This document shows positions 23,688 to 36,207 of a stretch of DNA of 64,000 bases, piece by piece. The stretch's first letter is position 1. Every line of letters begins with the position of its first letter. The translations under genes were made by a program, and so were the position numbers. The notes under the pieces were generated by a model that saw only the letters and a program-made list of their open reading frames with translations, did not search any database and had not been told where the DNA came from. The stretch lies in assembly GCF_049306965.1 (NCBI RefSeq), contig NC_133180.1:23909001-23973000 (forward strand), read 5' to 3'. This DNA comes from Danio rerio (Eukaryota; Chordata; Actinopteri; Cypriniformes; Danionidae).

Positions 23688-24671
23688 TTAAAGGGCCCCT
23701 ATTATGGGTTTTTGAAAATGACCTTCCATGCAGTGTGTAGCACAGCTGTAATATCCAGCTAAGGTTTAAATCTTAAAGTGCACTGTGAAAACCACTGATT
23801 CATCTCTAAAAGAGTCGACTCATAGTGTTTCGAATGGGGATTTATGGGCCGTTGGTTAAAGAAAGGATCAGAAAAGACTACTGATATATAAAGCTTTGTC
23901 AAAGCTTGACAGGAACTTTACAGTACACAGTTCATGGATCAGTTTCTTCCTCCATTTCACATGTGTAACTTAAGTGTGAAACTAAAACAGTTGCCTCCTT
24001 GTTTTCTCTAGCTTGCATATGTATTTAATTGTGTTTTGTTACTTGTAACCGCTCCATGTGGCTTGTACTGTATCTGGTTAACTCTTTATATTTTCAAATC
24101 GCGTCTAAAACCACGTAAAAAATGTGACACGGGTCGCTTTGTTTACGGATCTTAATGCGTTTCTGAGCCTTTTGTCGTTGCTATGGCCCCCGTCACCTGT
24201 TTCTACACAAGTGTGGCGGTCAAGTTAAAAATAGGTCAGCTTTTGCCACTGTGTGGATTAATACTAAATGTGTGACAGTTATTACTTATGGTTAAGAATA
24301 GAGCAGTATGCTGGTGTTTAACTGCACTGTTTAAATGCACTCCTGCATTGGGTTCTCACATACACTCTGCACTCTGGACTACTTCAACAATGTTGATAGA
24401 GGCATTTCTCTCTGTCTCGTGCTGAACGCAGTTGACCAATCACAGACTGGGTCATCGGATCAATCAGAGCAGATTAGCATCGCACTAATGAGGGGTTTGG
24501 GAATGAATCGCTAAACGAATCATATGGGAGTTGTTGGGATAATTAGTTAAAAATAAATGCATATTATATGATAATGTAAGTGTTTTTGGCCTTGCATGCA
24601 GATCAGCCAGTTGTAGGAGACCCCAAAAAACAAAATAAAACCTTTTTTATTGCATAATAGGGGCTCTTTAA
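23688..24671. mobile_element. TTAA-flanked non-autonomous DNA transposon, 1 kb
   Basis: The ends are TTAAAGGGCCCCTATTATGG at the left and GCATAATAGGGGCTCTTTAA at the right, near-perfect inverted repeats of about 19 bases with TTAA at both borders. TTAA target duplication is typical of piggyBac and Kolobok groups. No transposase frame is present. Confidence 0.8.
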
Positions 24672-24957
24672 TGTAAACTTTTATCTGTTTGTTTTATTGT
24701 TGATCTACAAAAATAGACAAAAATGAAATGTTTCAATTGAATGTTGTAAATGAAACAGATTTTTAAAAAATATACTCAGTGTCTTGTTACGAATAGGGGA
24801 CAAAGCAGAAGACATCAGCGTGCAAATCAAGGCAAGGTTTGTTAAAATAATATACATTTTAGAAAAATTAGAATGCATTAGTAAATACGGTTGAAGTAAT
24901 CCTTCCTTTTATTATAAAAAACATTAGGAAATTACCCATGGCAACTTAACTATAGCA

Positions 24958-25105
24958 TAGGTCTCAAACTCGATTCCTGGAGGGCCGCAGCTCTGCACAG
25001 TTTTGCTCCAACCCTAATCAAACACAGCTAATCCAACTAATCAAGGTGTTTAAGTCTACTAGAGACTACTAAGCAGGTTTGTGTAAGAAATGGTTGGAGC
25101 TTAAT
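24958..25105. mobile_element. Partial hAT-like fold-back MITE
   Basis: The left arm is intact (GGTCTCAAACTCGATTCCTG, GAGGGCCGCAGCTCTGCACA, GCTCCAACCCTAATCAAACA). The right arm is mostly lost. Confidence 0.7.
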
Positions 25106-26112
25106 CATGCTTGCACTATATCATCAGGGACAATCCCCACCTATGCCTTTGTTCTTCTTGTAAATATGCAAATGATGATTAAATGTATTTATTACTAATA
25201 TGATTAATATTATGAACACAAATATGTGACTGTCAATCCATGATTTACTTTAAAATTCTAAAAATGAAAACGGTAATCCATCAACTGGAATTCATTTGGC
25301 TTTTTTTCGTACTGTAAAATACAGATTTCAGATTATTTGGCGAGGATTTCTGTGTGGTTCAGGTATTTTTTATGCTAAAAATTGTAGAACAAAATTCCCC
25401 ACAATATGATCGCTAGGCATAAAGAAATAGAAAAACAGCTTGCTTTTAAGGTTTTCATTAAGGGATCCCCTGGGGGGTCGCTTGGTAATTCCAAAAATCT
25501 CATATATTTTATTAAACTATCATGTTTTATCCATGACCTGCAGAATATATATTGTAATATATTTAATATTTACCTAATTTTTATTAGTTACATAAAAAAC
25601 ATGGGAAAAAAAATGATCAGCCTTTCAATTTTTTTTTCCCATTGGATTGGGACCCCTGGGGTAATTATGCTAGATTAACATCACAACAATAGTTGCAGCA
25701 GATTGATTTTACGGTACAATGTTAAACTTTGACACCTTTATGGCACTTACATACATTAAAAAAGGCCACGACTGAACAAGGAGGAAAATCTCCAAGTGGC
25801 TCCAAGTCTCTAAAATTAAACCAAGAATAGTCTCGTGCTATAAACATTGTACTCACTGTTCTCATTAAGTTAGAATAATATTAAATCAAACAAATTAATA
25901 ATCATGTTAAAAAATAGACTGTTGCACTTTTTTGTGTTGTCAATAAGCTTGTTTATATTGTTCCTATTGATGTGTGTGCAGCATTGTGTGCAATATTTGT
26001 ATGCTTATAACTACCTCTGAGCTTAGAGGGGGTCGTGAGTCTCTGGTGTTGCTATTTTGGGGGCCGCGGGCTGAAAAGTTTGAGAACCCCTGGGTTAGGG
26101 TATAGTTTAAAC

Positions 26113-26294
26113 CAATGTTTCTCAACCACGTTCTTGGAGGACCACCAGCTCTGCACATTTTCCATGTCTCTTTGACCAAACCCACCTGATTCAGATCATC
26201 AGCTCATTAGTATAGACTGAAAAACCTGTAATAAGTGTGACAAAGGAGACATGCAGTGATGATGGGCTTCCAGAAACATGGTTGAGAAACATTG
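26113..26294. mobile_element. hAT-type fold-back MITE with 8-base target duplication
   Basis: The inverted ends are CAATGTTTCTCAACCACGTT and ACATGGTTGAGAAACATTG. The flanking 8-mers are GTTTAAAC (26105-26112) and CTTTAAAC (26295-26302), 7 of 8 identical. Confidence 0.85.
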
Positions 26295-26566
26295 CTTTAA
26301 ACAGTAGAAAATAATATTTAAGCCTACTGAATATTGCCAGAACATGGAAACAAAGGTGTGTGTTTGTGAGATCAAAAGTTTGTCATGTTGACTGATGAAA
26401 GGAATCTATTCATATAATTAATCCTACAGTTTCCAGTAAGCATGTTATGCATACACTGTACAATTGTGAAAATAGATGGATTTTGTACCTGTTGGAGTCT
26501 ATACATTTGTCTCACTTTGTCTGTGTTTCAACAGCAGAACAGAACGCAGAGTTCCTGGACTGGAAG

Positions 26567-26567
<1 letters not shown>

Positions 26568-26631
<64 letters not shown>
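26568..26631. repeat. (CA)n microsatellite
   Basis: About 64 bases of alternating CA. The histidine/threonine-rich open frames over it are artefacts. Confidence 0.97.
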
Positions 26632-26632
<1 letters not shown>

Positions 26633-26739
26633 TACAGACAACATCACTATCTTACATCAAGGAAATAAATTCACAGGTGTCTGAATGAGAGTTATGTTTA
26701 GTTTTTTTTTTTTTTTTAGAGAGAGAGGTGGGTTCAAGC

Positions 26740-26848
26740 ATGCGAGGGAGGTGTGTGTTTTGTGTCTTTGTCAGTGCATTTCAAGTGTTTGCAGTTTGGT
26801 GAGTTTTCAGTCACTCTCAGACCAAACTGCACAGCTTATCACACACAG
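26740..26848 (+). other. znf185: Candidate non-coding first exon of znf185
   Basis: Less AT-rich sequence ends at a consensus donor CACACAG|GTAAGA (26848|26849). The next plausible exon on this strand is the start-codon exon at 28409, which has only 26 bases of 5' UTR and so needs an upstream exon. The 5' end is not defined. Confidence 0.4.
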
Positions 26849-28434
26849 GTAAGAACTTCAGTTGTTTTTTAGAGCACACACTGCAACAGAGAAATGCACA
26901 GCCCTCCGCATTTATTCATATTTGTCATTTGTGTGTATACAGAACAGTCAAAATGGGTCCTTTTGTAAATGTCCTCACAGAGATAACAATGACTGCATAC
27001 ATAAGAGGAGCTCACTAATGCAGCTTTTACGGTCTTGTTGTAAAATGTAAAATCTCTTCAGTGAGTGTTGGAGAGCTTTTGTTTGAGTGGGTTTGGATTA
27101 TGTAGCAGGGGTTCTTCCTGACTGTGATCAATGACAATTCAACAAAATAAGCAATGAAGATGGTTTCACTATTCTGGGAAGTGAGGAGGACATCCTGCCA
27201 TTATGTTTGGACTTAACCGATACATGTGTGATGTGCTTTTTGATCCTGCAACAATTTTAGCTAATCTTGTGAGGGCCAGAAATGTTATCACAACTATAGA
27301 GAAACATGTTGCAAACTGACATTTGACGTGTGTTCAGGTGTCACAATTTGAAAGGCACATGAATCAGCCAAAATCATGCTTTGCTTATGTCAACAGTCGA
27401 GGGTTAAGTTTAGTAATATAAGTAATATCCTAGTCTTACCTGTGTACCTTCGTTGACGAAGTTGCAAGATCAATGCCACTACATTGATCAGTACTACATA
27501 CTGTCTGTATGTCAAAATCGTACAAGCTATGGTCTAAAATCTATAATTATATTGAGTTTACTTGAGTAATCATCGCGCGTCACCGCTGTCTTTTGGAGCA
27601 TGCGCACAACGCCGACCACAAAGCCAGTGGATGGATGACATGCGTGATGGTTAAATTGTTACAGCAACAACACTGGGGCAAGTCGGGGTAAAGTGTTTAC
27701 ACGGTATTTAATCAAATGAATTATTGATTTAGTCCGACTAAGATTGTTTACGGTGACCGTTGCTATTTAAATCATGGGCTAATTAACTTCGCTGAAATAT
27801 GTAGGAGGATAGTTTCATTTCATCTTAATGTAATTTATGTTGGTATTTCACTTTTGAATACATAATAAAGCATGTGCCAAAAAACAAACCTTCAAACATT
27901 TACTTTTTATTCTTGTATTTGTGTTTGTCGTGGCATTCTTCCTCGCTATTGTCCTTATGTTTTTAATTTATTTTTTAGCTGTTTAACTGCACCACTTTAG
28001 TGATAAAGAACAAACACGTGTCCACTAAATGCAGTTAAGGGAAATTAATTTCCAAACGTGCATGAAGAAAACATTTACACAATACGTTTTATTGTATGAC
28101 TGACAGCACCAGAGATTTTGTTCTGGATGGCATCCTACGCAACAACGCGCAGTACAAAAATGCAGTTGTGCAACATTTTTTTATTTTATGTGAATGCATC
28201 TCTTGAGAGTAAAGGGTGATAGCAGCACCTGTTTGTGCCAAAACAAAGCTGTTCTTGAATGAGGTACTGCCACAAGTACATAAAATATTATATAATTATC
28301 TAGATAATTATATCTAGAAAATAACTAGAGGAGAGATAATGATTACTTGGGAGTGCTGCATAATATCTCTTTTAAATCTCTTTTATATATCTTGTATTTC
28401 TAATGTAGGTTTGTCTGTGGAAGAGGATCCCACA

Positions 28435-31400
28435 ATGTCCAGTGGTACAAGCATGCATAAACAATATAACAAACATTTTTGCATGTAAAAATATACTAAA
28501 AGAGAGTTTTCTCTCATTTTTATAGATGTCAACAGGAAGGCCGTGTTACAGGCGACAAAAGTTCGAAAAAATTTAAAACAAGATGGTTGTTGGATTAAGA
28601 AATCTCAAGAGGTTCTGGAGACTCAGTCAGATGAAAAACCATGGTAAATGCACACCTACACTGTCATCTGCTGGATGAGAGTGGTAGTCTCAACCAAACA
28701 ATGGTCTTGTTTCCTTGAACACTAAGTTTGGTCAGTGTTAACATCATTGTCTCTTTCCTTCAAACGCTCAATTTATCTAACATTTTCCTGCTTATTCTTT
28801 ACCAGGAAACCAATAAAACTAGTAAACCCTGTGAATGAGTCACCACCTGAGAGCAGTCCAGTTTCTTCCTCCATCATGCCATGTGCACAGAGTAGTTCAG
28901 ATTCATCCACACCCCCTCGAAACTCTTACGTCACCTCAACTTTGAGGAAATTTGAGTGAGCGCTGTTTTATTGTTTGGTCTGCAATTACTGCATTCAGTG
29001 ATTCTGCATTCAATGCAGGTTTTGATGCATTAACTCCAACAATCTGTGCTTCTTTAGGCCTGAAAACACACCAGCCAAAAGTGGATCATATCTGGCTAAA
29101 AGGTTAGGTACATTTGTCTATACTGAGTAGGGCCTTGTATCCTATATTTGTTTTAAAATAGAAGTTGGAAATGCAACAACTGAAGCAGAAATCTGATGTT
29201 CTTGCATTCTTTACTGACTACACCAGCATTTAATATTTCATGAGGTGTAGAGGTAAATGCTTCATATTTTTTTCTGAATGTTTTACAGTCCACATACTGT
29301 GCTTAAGGATGCAAAGAGAGCACATGTAGATGAAACATCCATAGTCAAACCCACAGAAGAACCACTCAAGACACCAGCAGGTACACCTGTGAAAGGCATA
29401 GTGGAGAAACCTGTGGTCAAACCTACAGAGGAAGCACTAAAGACATCCACAGACTCTCCCAAAAAAGATGTAGTGGAGAAACTGGTAGTCAAACCATCAG
29501 AGGAGGCACTGAAGACATCTACAGACACTCCTAAAAAGGATGTAGTGGAAAAACCATTAGTCAAAACTACAGAAGAACCATCGAAGACACTTGCAGATGC
29601 TCCCGTGAAAGGCATAGTGGAGAAACCTGTTGTCAAACCTACAGAGGAAGCATTGAAGACATTTACAGATACACCTAAAAAGGATGTAATGGAGAAATCT
29701 ACAAAAGGACCACTGAACAAACCTGCAGTCGCTCCTAAAAAGTATGTATTGGAGAAAACAGTTGACAAACCTTCAGGTGAAACACTGAAGACACCTGCAA
29801 ATACTCCTGTGAAAGGCATAGTGGAAAAACCTGTGGTCAAACCATTAGAAGAAGCAGTGAAGATTTCTACAGACACTCCTAAAAAGGATGCAGAGCATAA
29901 ACCATTGGTAAAAACAGCAGAAGAGCCACTGAGGACATCTATAGATACTCATAAAAAGGATGCAGTGGAGAAACAGGTAGAAAGACCTTTAGAGGAAGCA
30001 CTGAAGACACCTGCAGATGCTTCTGTTAAAGGCATAGTGGAAAAACCTGTGGTTAAACCATTGGCAGAAGCACTGAAGACATCTACAGACTCTCCTAAAA
30101 AGGATGTAGTGGAGAAACCATTAGTCAAAACTGCAGAAGAACCATTGAAGACACCTGCAGATGCTCCTGTGAAAGGCATAGTAGAGAAGATCAAACCTTT
30201 AGAGGAAGCACTGAAGACGACTACAGAAACACCTAAAAAGGATGTAGAGGAGAAATCCACAAACAAACCTGCCATTGAACCACAGAACACACAAGTAAAA
30301 AGTGTAGTGGAAAAACCAGTAGTCAAATCTTCAGGAGAAACATTGCAGACATCTAAAGAATCTCCTATAAAAGACACAGTGGAGCAATCTACGTGCAAAA
30401 ATGCAAAAGAGCCATTGAAAACAACTGCTGATACTTCTAAAAAGGAAATAATTGAGAACCCAGTAGTCAAACCTGTAGACAAACCATTAACACCAGCAGA
30501 TGTTCAAAAAATAGATGTACTACAGAAACCTGTAGTCAAGCCTGTTGAAGCACCACTGAAGACACAAATAGATATGCAGAAGAATGGTGTCGTAGAGAAA
30601 CCAATAGTCAAACCTATAGAAAAACTAGCGAAGGCGCCTGAAAACACTGAAGGTGAAACAGGGAAGGCAATTGCAGATAAAGCTTCAGCAGATCAAGGAC
30701 AATTCAGAGAAGAGATGCCTCTGACAACAGACAAAACTCTAGTCAAAAATCAGTCTAAACCATCAGGTAGTTTGCCCACAGAGAATAAAGAAGATGGTAT
30801 AGTTGAACAAGTAACAACAGCTCACGCACCTGTAGCACAAGCTCAACTCAAACCAAGACAAGCAGAAAACCTGCCTACAAATGATTACAGGACTCCTCTG
30901 AAAGCTCCAACTGCAGATTCATCAGCTAAAGCAAATGAAGATCCTCTAGTGGCAGCAGAGAAAAACAGGCTGAACAAAGAATCTGCACTGAAGTAAGTCA
31001 GTCATTTATAAAACAGCTTCATTTTTATTTTAACCGTTCAATGTATGTATACTTAAAATATGCGTGAAATCAAATTTCACAGTATTTATTTTACTAGAGC
31101 ACATTGTTATTGTTTAAGTGAATAATTAATCCTCGCAAGTTAATCCACTAAAGAAAAAAAAAGTTTTGGTAATCTTCAATTAAAATTTGAACGTTTGTTT
31201 TTGCGATTGGAGTGGCAGTGCTTCTCTGTTGATGTCAGTTCAACGGCTTCAGCCACAATATTCTTAACCTCACCCAGGCCCGGATTAAGAATTCAGAGAC
31301 GTCTGGGCACAATGTCTTGTAGGCCCCCTACCTGGCCGCACCACTATAGTTGAATTGAAAAATAAGATTAATAAAAATATTTTTAAATAAAATTAATGTA

Positions 31401-34400
31401 TAATGTATTGCCCGCATTAAAAAAGACTGTATATACAAGTACATATATATTTTAGTCTACAAAGGTTTAACTTATTTTTAAAGCATTTAAAGCACACTTT
31501 GAAAAAAGAAAATACTAATACATACTATTACTTGTGAAAATTAATGGATTTTTATAAACTTTTTAAAGTTCACAAAAGCAGGACTAACATTTATATTTAA
31601 GGGTACTTTTAAAATTAAATCTTACAAACTTACAATGCATATGATTTGGATATAACACCCCTCCAATCAAGTTCTATGAATTTGAGTCTTCGTTAATACA
31701 CACACTTATTAATGGTTCCTACTTGTCTTCCTTGTGATGAAGAGTAGGCAAAATCTGATATGTAGTGTGGAAAAAAAAGAACGTGTTCATCAGATGCTGG
31801 ATTCGAACCGGGTTCATGACCAATTGACCGGCCCCTGGGCCTGTGCCCATAATGCCCATTGGTTAATCCGGACCTGACCACACCCATCCAACTATCAGTT
31901 TGTGTTGGACTATTTAATCAATACCATGCGTGTTCTTTAATAAAAGTTAGAAGAGGGTTTTGTTCGATGTTTAACATATTACCAATTTATTGTATACAAA
32001 TAAATAATTTGATTCACAGAATTCTGTTATCCTCAATGCAATGCAAAAGTTACATTTAGAAAGTGCGCACAGTTTTCATTTCCACTTATATAGGCAGCTA
32101 TATTAACATAAGGTTTCCTTAAATTCATCACTTGTCAATCATTTTCCAGTCCTCTATTGGCCACACACATACATACTTCTTCTTTTCTGCAAAACTTCTC
32201 TGCATACATGAACTTGAATAGCACTTGCATATAGGGCGAGCTGCCTTTGGTATACACCAGATATGGTATATACTAGAAGATTCAGTTCTTCCAGAGCTCA
32301 AGTTAATTTTAGACAAGCTTTATCTACTTCTGCATGAATGCTTCCTTAGTATGCAAAACATCTCACACTCAAGAAGTTCAGTTAATATATCACATTTAAG
32401 AAAAAATTCCTTTTTCACAACATTTACGATGACAGAATGATGCACAAAAAAGAAAGTCCCGCCCTCTACTCAATATTCCATTTCAGTTGGTAGTCTCAGC
32501 AACATCAAATCTGAAATTCACCATTTATGTTATCCAGACAGCACCTATTCAAGTGAGATCTAAAGAATCAGAAAGAGGAATGACAAATGATTACACTGTT
32601 AACAATTTCCTGTAGGATCTACAGTAAATAACTGGCAGCAGTTCGCCTACAATTTTCTGTAAGTTGAATTACAGTAACAAAATACTGGATTTTTACCATT
32701 TGTGTTGCTGTATATGTATTTGGAGTATTGTATGTCTTTATTGTGAAATATACACAAATTTTCACAATGCAACTTTAAAATGCAGTATAACTGCATAACT
32801 GTCCTACAGTAAAATACAGTTCATATTATAGTTAAATGCTGTGCAATTTACAAAAATCGTTAACACAGTGTATGATTTGGCCAGCATTTTCTATCAGAGT
32901 ATGTGTCATAGTATTTTCCTTTACTCATTTTTAAAGCAGTAACATTTCAAGTATTTCATCCTTGGAATCATGACATTAACACGGTATAGTTTATTAGTAT
33001 AAACCAGTACACAAAGCATCACCAGCGCTGTAAAATCACTGTACAGTAAGTTTGACCTGTCCTACTTAAATCTGCATATATTTTTACCCTTGTTAGTAGA
33101 GTGTCATTTTTAATGAGGTCTTCTGTGTGTTTCTTTGCAGTGTGAAAGGTAAAACCATGTGTTCATTCTGCAAGCTGCCCTTAAATGGAAATGTGAAAAT
33201 CAGCATCAACATTCCTGACATTCGCTGCCATCCAGATTGTCTAAAGGTTTATTTCTTCAAATCTCTTCTTCATCTGTACTCAGTCAGGATTAGAAGCCAG
33301 TGTCTCATGCTTTCTCAAAAATGTTTTAAATCCTTTGTCTCTGTATTTACACCTGCTGAAAGATCAAACAAGGTAAAAAAAAAACCTATTAAATGCATTT
33401 TTTTTGTTATGTTATGCAAAAATCACTTTTAAAAGTGTTGAGACACACTTATGTGGTAACAGCGTGTGAATATAGCCAGCCTCTGATTGTACAAATTCAT
33501 TAATTATTATTCTCGCAATCACACTTGATAAAAACAGTGTGCATAAACACTTTGACATTCTCCTGTTATTTGTATTGTCAGACAGGGAAAGCCCCATCCA
33601 TTAGTGACAATCCCTCATTAGCATAGACACACCAGAGTAAGTCATCTTGAATTAGCTGCTATGTAAACCCATATGCAATTTTAGCTCAGCCCTCTTTGAA
33701 AAATAGAGTTGGGAACACATTTCATTTGAATTTAAAGCAACAGTCACCAAAATAACACAATTTAGATTAAATTCCAAAAGGGGCAGTTTCAAAGAGTTAT
33801 AAAACATTAATTAAATTTTTTTTTTTGCGCTGAAACTAGAAAGTGCTGAAAGTAGAGACTTATAATAAGTCTTACAAAAAGGGGCAAAATAGATCCCTTT
33901 AAAGGGTTAAGGCTGGTTTATACTCGACGTGTTTGTTAGTTTTCTTGAATGCGCATGGCGACTGTTACAGAATTACAGATCTATGTTTTTCCACCATTTA
34001 TAGGTTTTACACTAATGAATTTTTTACAATTTTAAAGTGTTTTTCAAGCCTTTGTTGGTGATAATGGTCAGGAATGCTGGACCATTATTGGCGTTTTAGC
34101 ATATCAGTAGAGGACACAAACTAGCCATACAGTAATATTTGAATTGAGAAGTGGGCTAAATCTAAAAAAACATCAGTATTTTTTTAGTAAGTGTACTTTT
34201 TTTTTTGGCTTTTATTCTTTCCATAACAAAAAATATATTTGTAGAGCAACCCATGTTCTCTTGCCATTGATGAATATATTATATTAATAAACTATTATAG
34301 GTATAACTGTCTGAGATAAGAACAAAAGCAAATCATACAATAAAGTTTGATAATCATTAAAATAATTTAGAAAAATGCTAAAAACAATTAGATTATTAAA

Positions 34401-36207
34401 AAAAAATGATATTAATGATTTGACGTAGTTGCGGAAACTTCCAGATACTTGTTAATTCGTTTGATTTTACGGTGTGTTTCTTTTGACCGCCTCCTGTTGT
34501 TTTAAAGATTATCACAATGGTGAACACATCAAGTATAAAAGCCTCATCCATTTTTTGAGGCGGATGTCTCCAATGCGATGCCAGGCGAAATTATACATAA
34601 GCCTTTACTTTACCTAGAAATTAAAATTCTGCTAATTACTCATTTTTCCAATACTCGGAGACAAACAAAGTCCAATACACCTTTGTTTAATATGTCAATA
34701 TAACACTTGTGTGTCACACTGCTGACTCTTATGACAATACTTTGTACTGCCAGTAGTAGACAGTCACCCTGACCTGACACAGAAGAAAGAGCAAAGCGGA
34801 ACAAAGTAGACAAAAGAAGGACATCCACCACATAAAACATATGCTGTAGTAATTGGTGGTTCATACCACTGTGGCAACTCCTGATAAATCAGGGTCTAAG
34901 CCAAAGGACAGTAAGTGAGCAAAATTGTTCTTAGAGCTTAGTTTGATTAGTTTAACCACTGAAGTAATTTAATCAATCACTGCTAATTGTTTTTGAGAGA
35001 CAGGTGAATTTGTATCCAAAACATTTCATTTATATATTTAAAGGATTTGTTCCATTTTTTTTTTATCTAGTAAAAGGGTCAGCTTTAAGTGGACTACATC
35101 AACATTCAGCTAGCATTAGTGTTTCTGCAAAAATGTAATGTATTACTAAATCATGTTCACGAGTCGCAATAAAGGTTCACCCAAAAGTTGGTAGTTCATT
35201 ATGCTGTGCAACCCCTGATAAATTAGGTACAAAGCCAAAGGATAGTGAGTGAGTTCACCCAAAAGTGAAAGCATTCTCATTTACAATGTCTTTCTGAAGA
35301 ACGTTAGAAAAAAAATCAGCTCTTGACATAAATAGTAGGAACAAAATCAAACCAATTTTGTGTGAACTATCCCTTTAATACCATGCTGAAATACGCAAGC
35401 AAGCCACACAATGCCTGCCAGTGAACAGTAGGTTTTACAGCCATGAAATCTCAGCTAATCTTTATTGAGATCTGAACCTCAAACTTATTCATCAACAGTC
35501 CAGATTCTTTACTGTTATGCAACAACCACCCTGGATTCTTTTTTGCAAATCAACATTTTTCATCAGTCTAAAAACATCCTCCTCTGTGCTCATACCACAT
35601 TCATTTCTTAATAAATCAACAAAATCCAACTGTATTTTCCAGTCTATTTCACCACGTTTAGATATACATAAGATGTTATTACTTGTCAGTGTCATGCATT
35701 TGGAAGTGATCTGCTATTTTTTTGCTCAAAAATAAAAGTGAATCAGTTTCTAGTGTAGGTAAACTACATGTGGGTTGAGTGTAATTTTAATACACAAATT
35801 AAATCATTGGTTCCAGCAAATTGTCATACTTTGTCTCATGAGTTTTAGTAGAAAAAACTGAATGCACTTTGAAAGTTCACTTTGCCTCATTTATTTTTTA
35901 CGTTGGAGGATCTGCACTCTTGCCTTATATAGCTTCACAGAGGCTGTTTTTTAAAATTTGGCGCATTCATCTAAAGAGAGAAAGTCATATACATTTGGCA
36001 TGGCATGAGAGATTTAACATTTCTAGATAGAGCATCTCTTGTTTTTTTCTCTGAGCATCCACAGTGCATTGCAGTGCTCAGTAATGCTGTGTGTTTTTCC
36101 AGTGTAATGGCTGCAGCAGTCCTCTGGGGGATCTCTCTTTATCTATGTACCACCATGCTGGGAAAGTCCTCTGTGAAAAATGCTTTGATCAAATCTTCCA
36201 GCGCTGA
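28435..36207 (+). CDS. znf185: ZNF185-family LIM-domain protein, seven coding exons, 745 residues
   Basis: Coding exons: 28435-28444, 28526-28643, 28806-28955, 29058-29102, 29289-30992, 33141-33246, 36103-36207. All phases agree and the total is 2238 nt with the stop. The start exon begins at 28409. The N-terminus reads VLQATKVRKNL then GCWIKK, matching the ZNF185/sciellin N-terminal motif (human ZNF185: VLKQMKVRTTL, SWITK). Residues of the 1704-base exon form about 18 copies of a 24-residue repeat (KP.EEALKTS.D.PKKDVVEKPVV). The last two exons form one C-terminal LIM zinc-binding domain with ligands in CSFC, CHPDC, LKC, NGC and CEKC, ending FQR. ZNF185 is an actin-cytoskeleton-associated protein in the known family; the role here is inferred. 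Sciellin is the alternative, but the N-terminus fits ZNF185 better. Confidence 0.85.
29380..30630 (+). repeat. znf185: 72-base coding tandem repeat (24 residues) in znf185 exon 5
   Basis: The unit is KPxEEALKTSTDTPKKDVVE plus KPVV. Two subtypes alternate: one with PVKGIVEKPVV and one with PKKDVVEKPLV. They often run A-B or A-B-B, suggesting duplication of multi-unit blocks. Copies near 29700, 30280 and 30480 are shortened by a few residues. The composition (Lys, Glu, Pro, Thr, Val) predicts a disordered, extended segment. Confidence 0.95.
31275..31876. mobile_element. Non-autonomous hAT transposon in znf185 intron
   Basis: The ends CAGGCCCGGATTAAG and, in complement, CAGGTCCGGATTAACC form short inverted repeats. 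The flanking 8-mers ACCTCACC (31267-31274) and ACCACACC (31877-31884) are 7 of 8 identical. It is 602 bases long with no transposase. Confidence 0.9.
32593..32873. mobile_element. ACACTGT...ACAGTGT MITE in znf185 intron
   Basis: Terminal inverted repeats ACACTGTTAAC and GTTAACACAGTGT(A), flanked by ATGATT repeats. It is the reverse-orientation relative of 48796-49050, with shared internal blocks such as GATCTACAGTAAAT and TTGTGAAA. Confidence 0.8.
33911..34543. mobile_element. Non-autonomous DNA element in znf185 intron
   Basis: The left end is GGCTGGTTTATACTCGACGT; the complement of the right end is GAGGCTTTTATACTTGATGT. That is an inverted repeat of about 25 bases with roughly 80% identity, enclosing about 630 bases without an open frame. 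Confidence 0.6.
34836..34920 (+). mobile_element. DANA SINE 3' tail fragment
   Basis: Contains AACATATGCTGTAGTAATTG, GGTGGTTCATACCACTGTGG and GTCTAAGCCAAAGGACAG, a diverged DANA tail. Confidence 0.75.
35186..35255 (+). mobile_element. DANA SINE 3' tail fragment
   Basis: GGTAGTTCATTATGCTGTGC and AAAGCCAAAGGATAGTGAG match the DANA tail. A piece of the GTTCACCCAAAAGTG dispersed repeat (to about 35375, ending GAACTATCCCTTTAA) follows directly. Confidence 0.7.
35460..35700 (-). repeat. Dispersed coding-like repeat, inverted partner of 23281-23450
   Basis: On the minus strand an open frame of 67 codons reads EIDWKIQLDFVDLLRN then EEDVFRLMKN. The other copy at 23.3 kb has the same DNA with the frame disrupted. 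It lies in the last intron of znf185, antisense to it. I do not recognise the protein; it may be part of an uncharacterised repeat or a processed gene fragment. Confidence 0.6.

Noticed and set aside
26442-26688. His/Thr-rich open frames
   Set aside because: Translation of a (CA)n microsatellite.
29283-30482. Long minus-strand open frames opposite the znf185 repeat exon
   Set aside because: They are the antisense of the 72-base coding repeat. The plus strand has matching splice sites, phase and flanking conserved domains.
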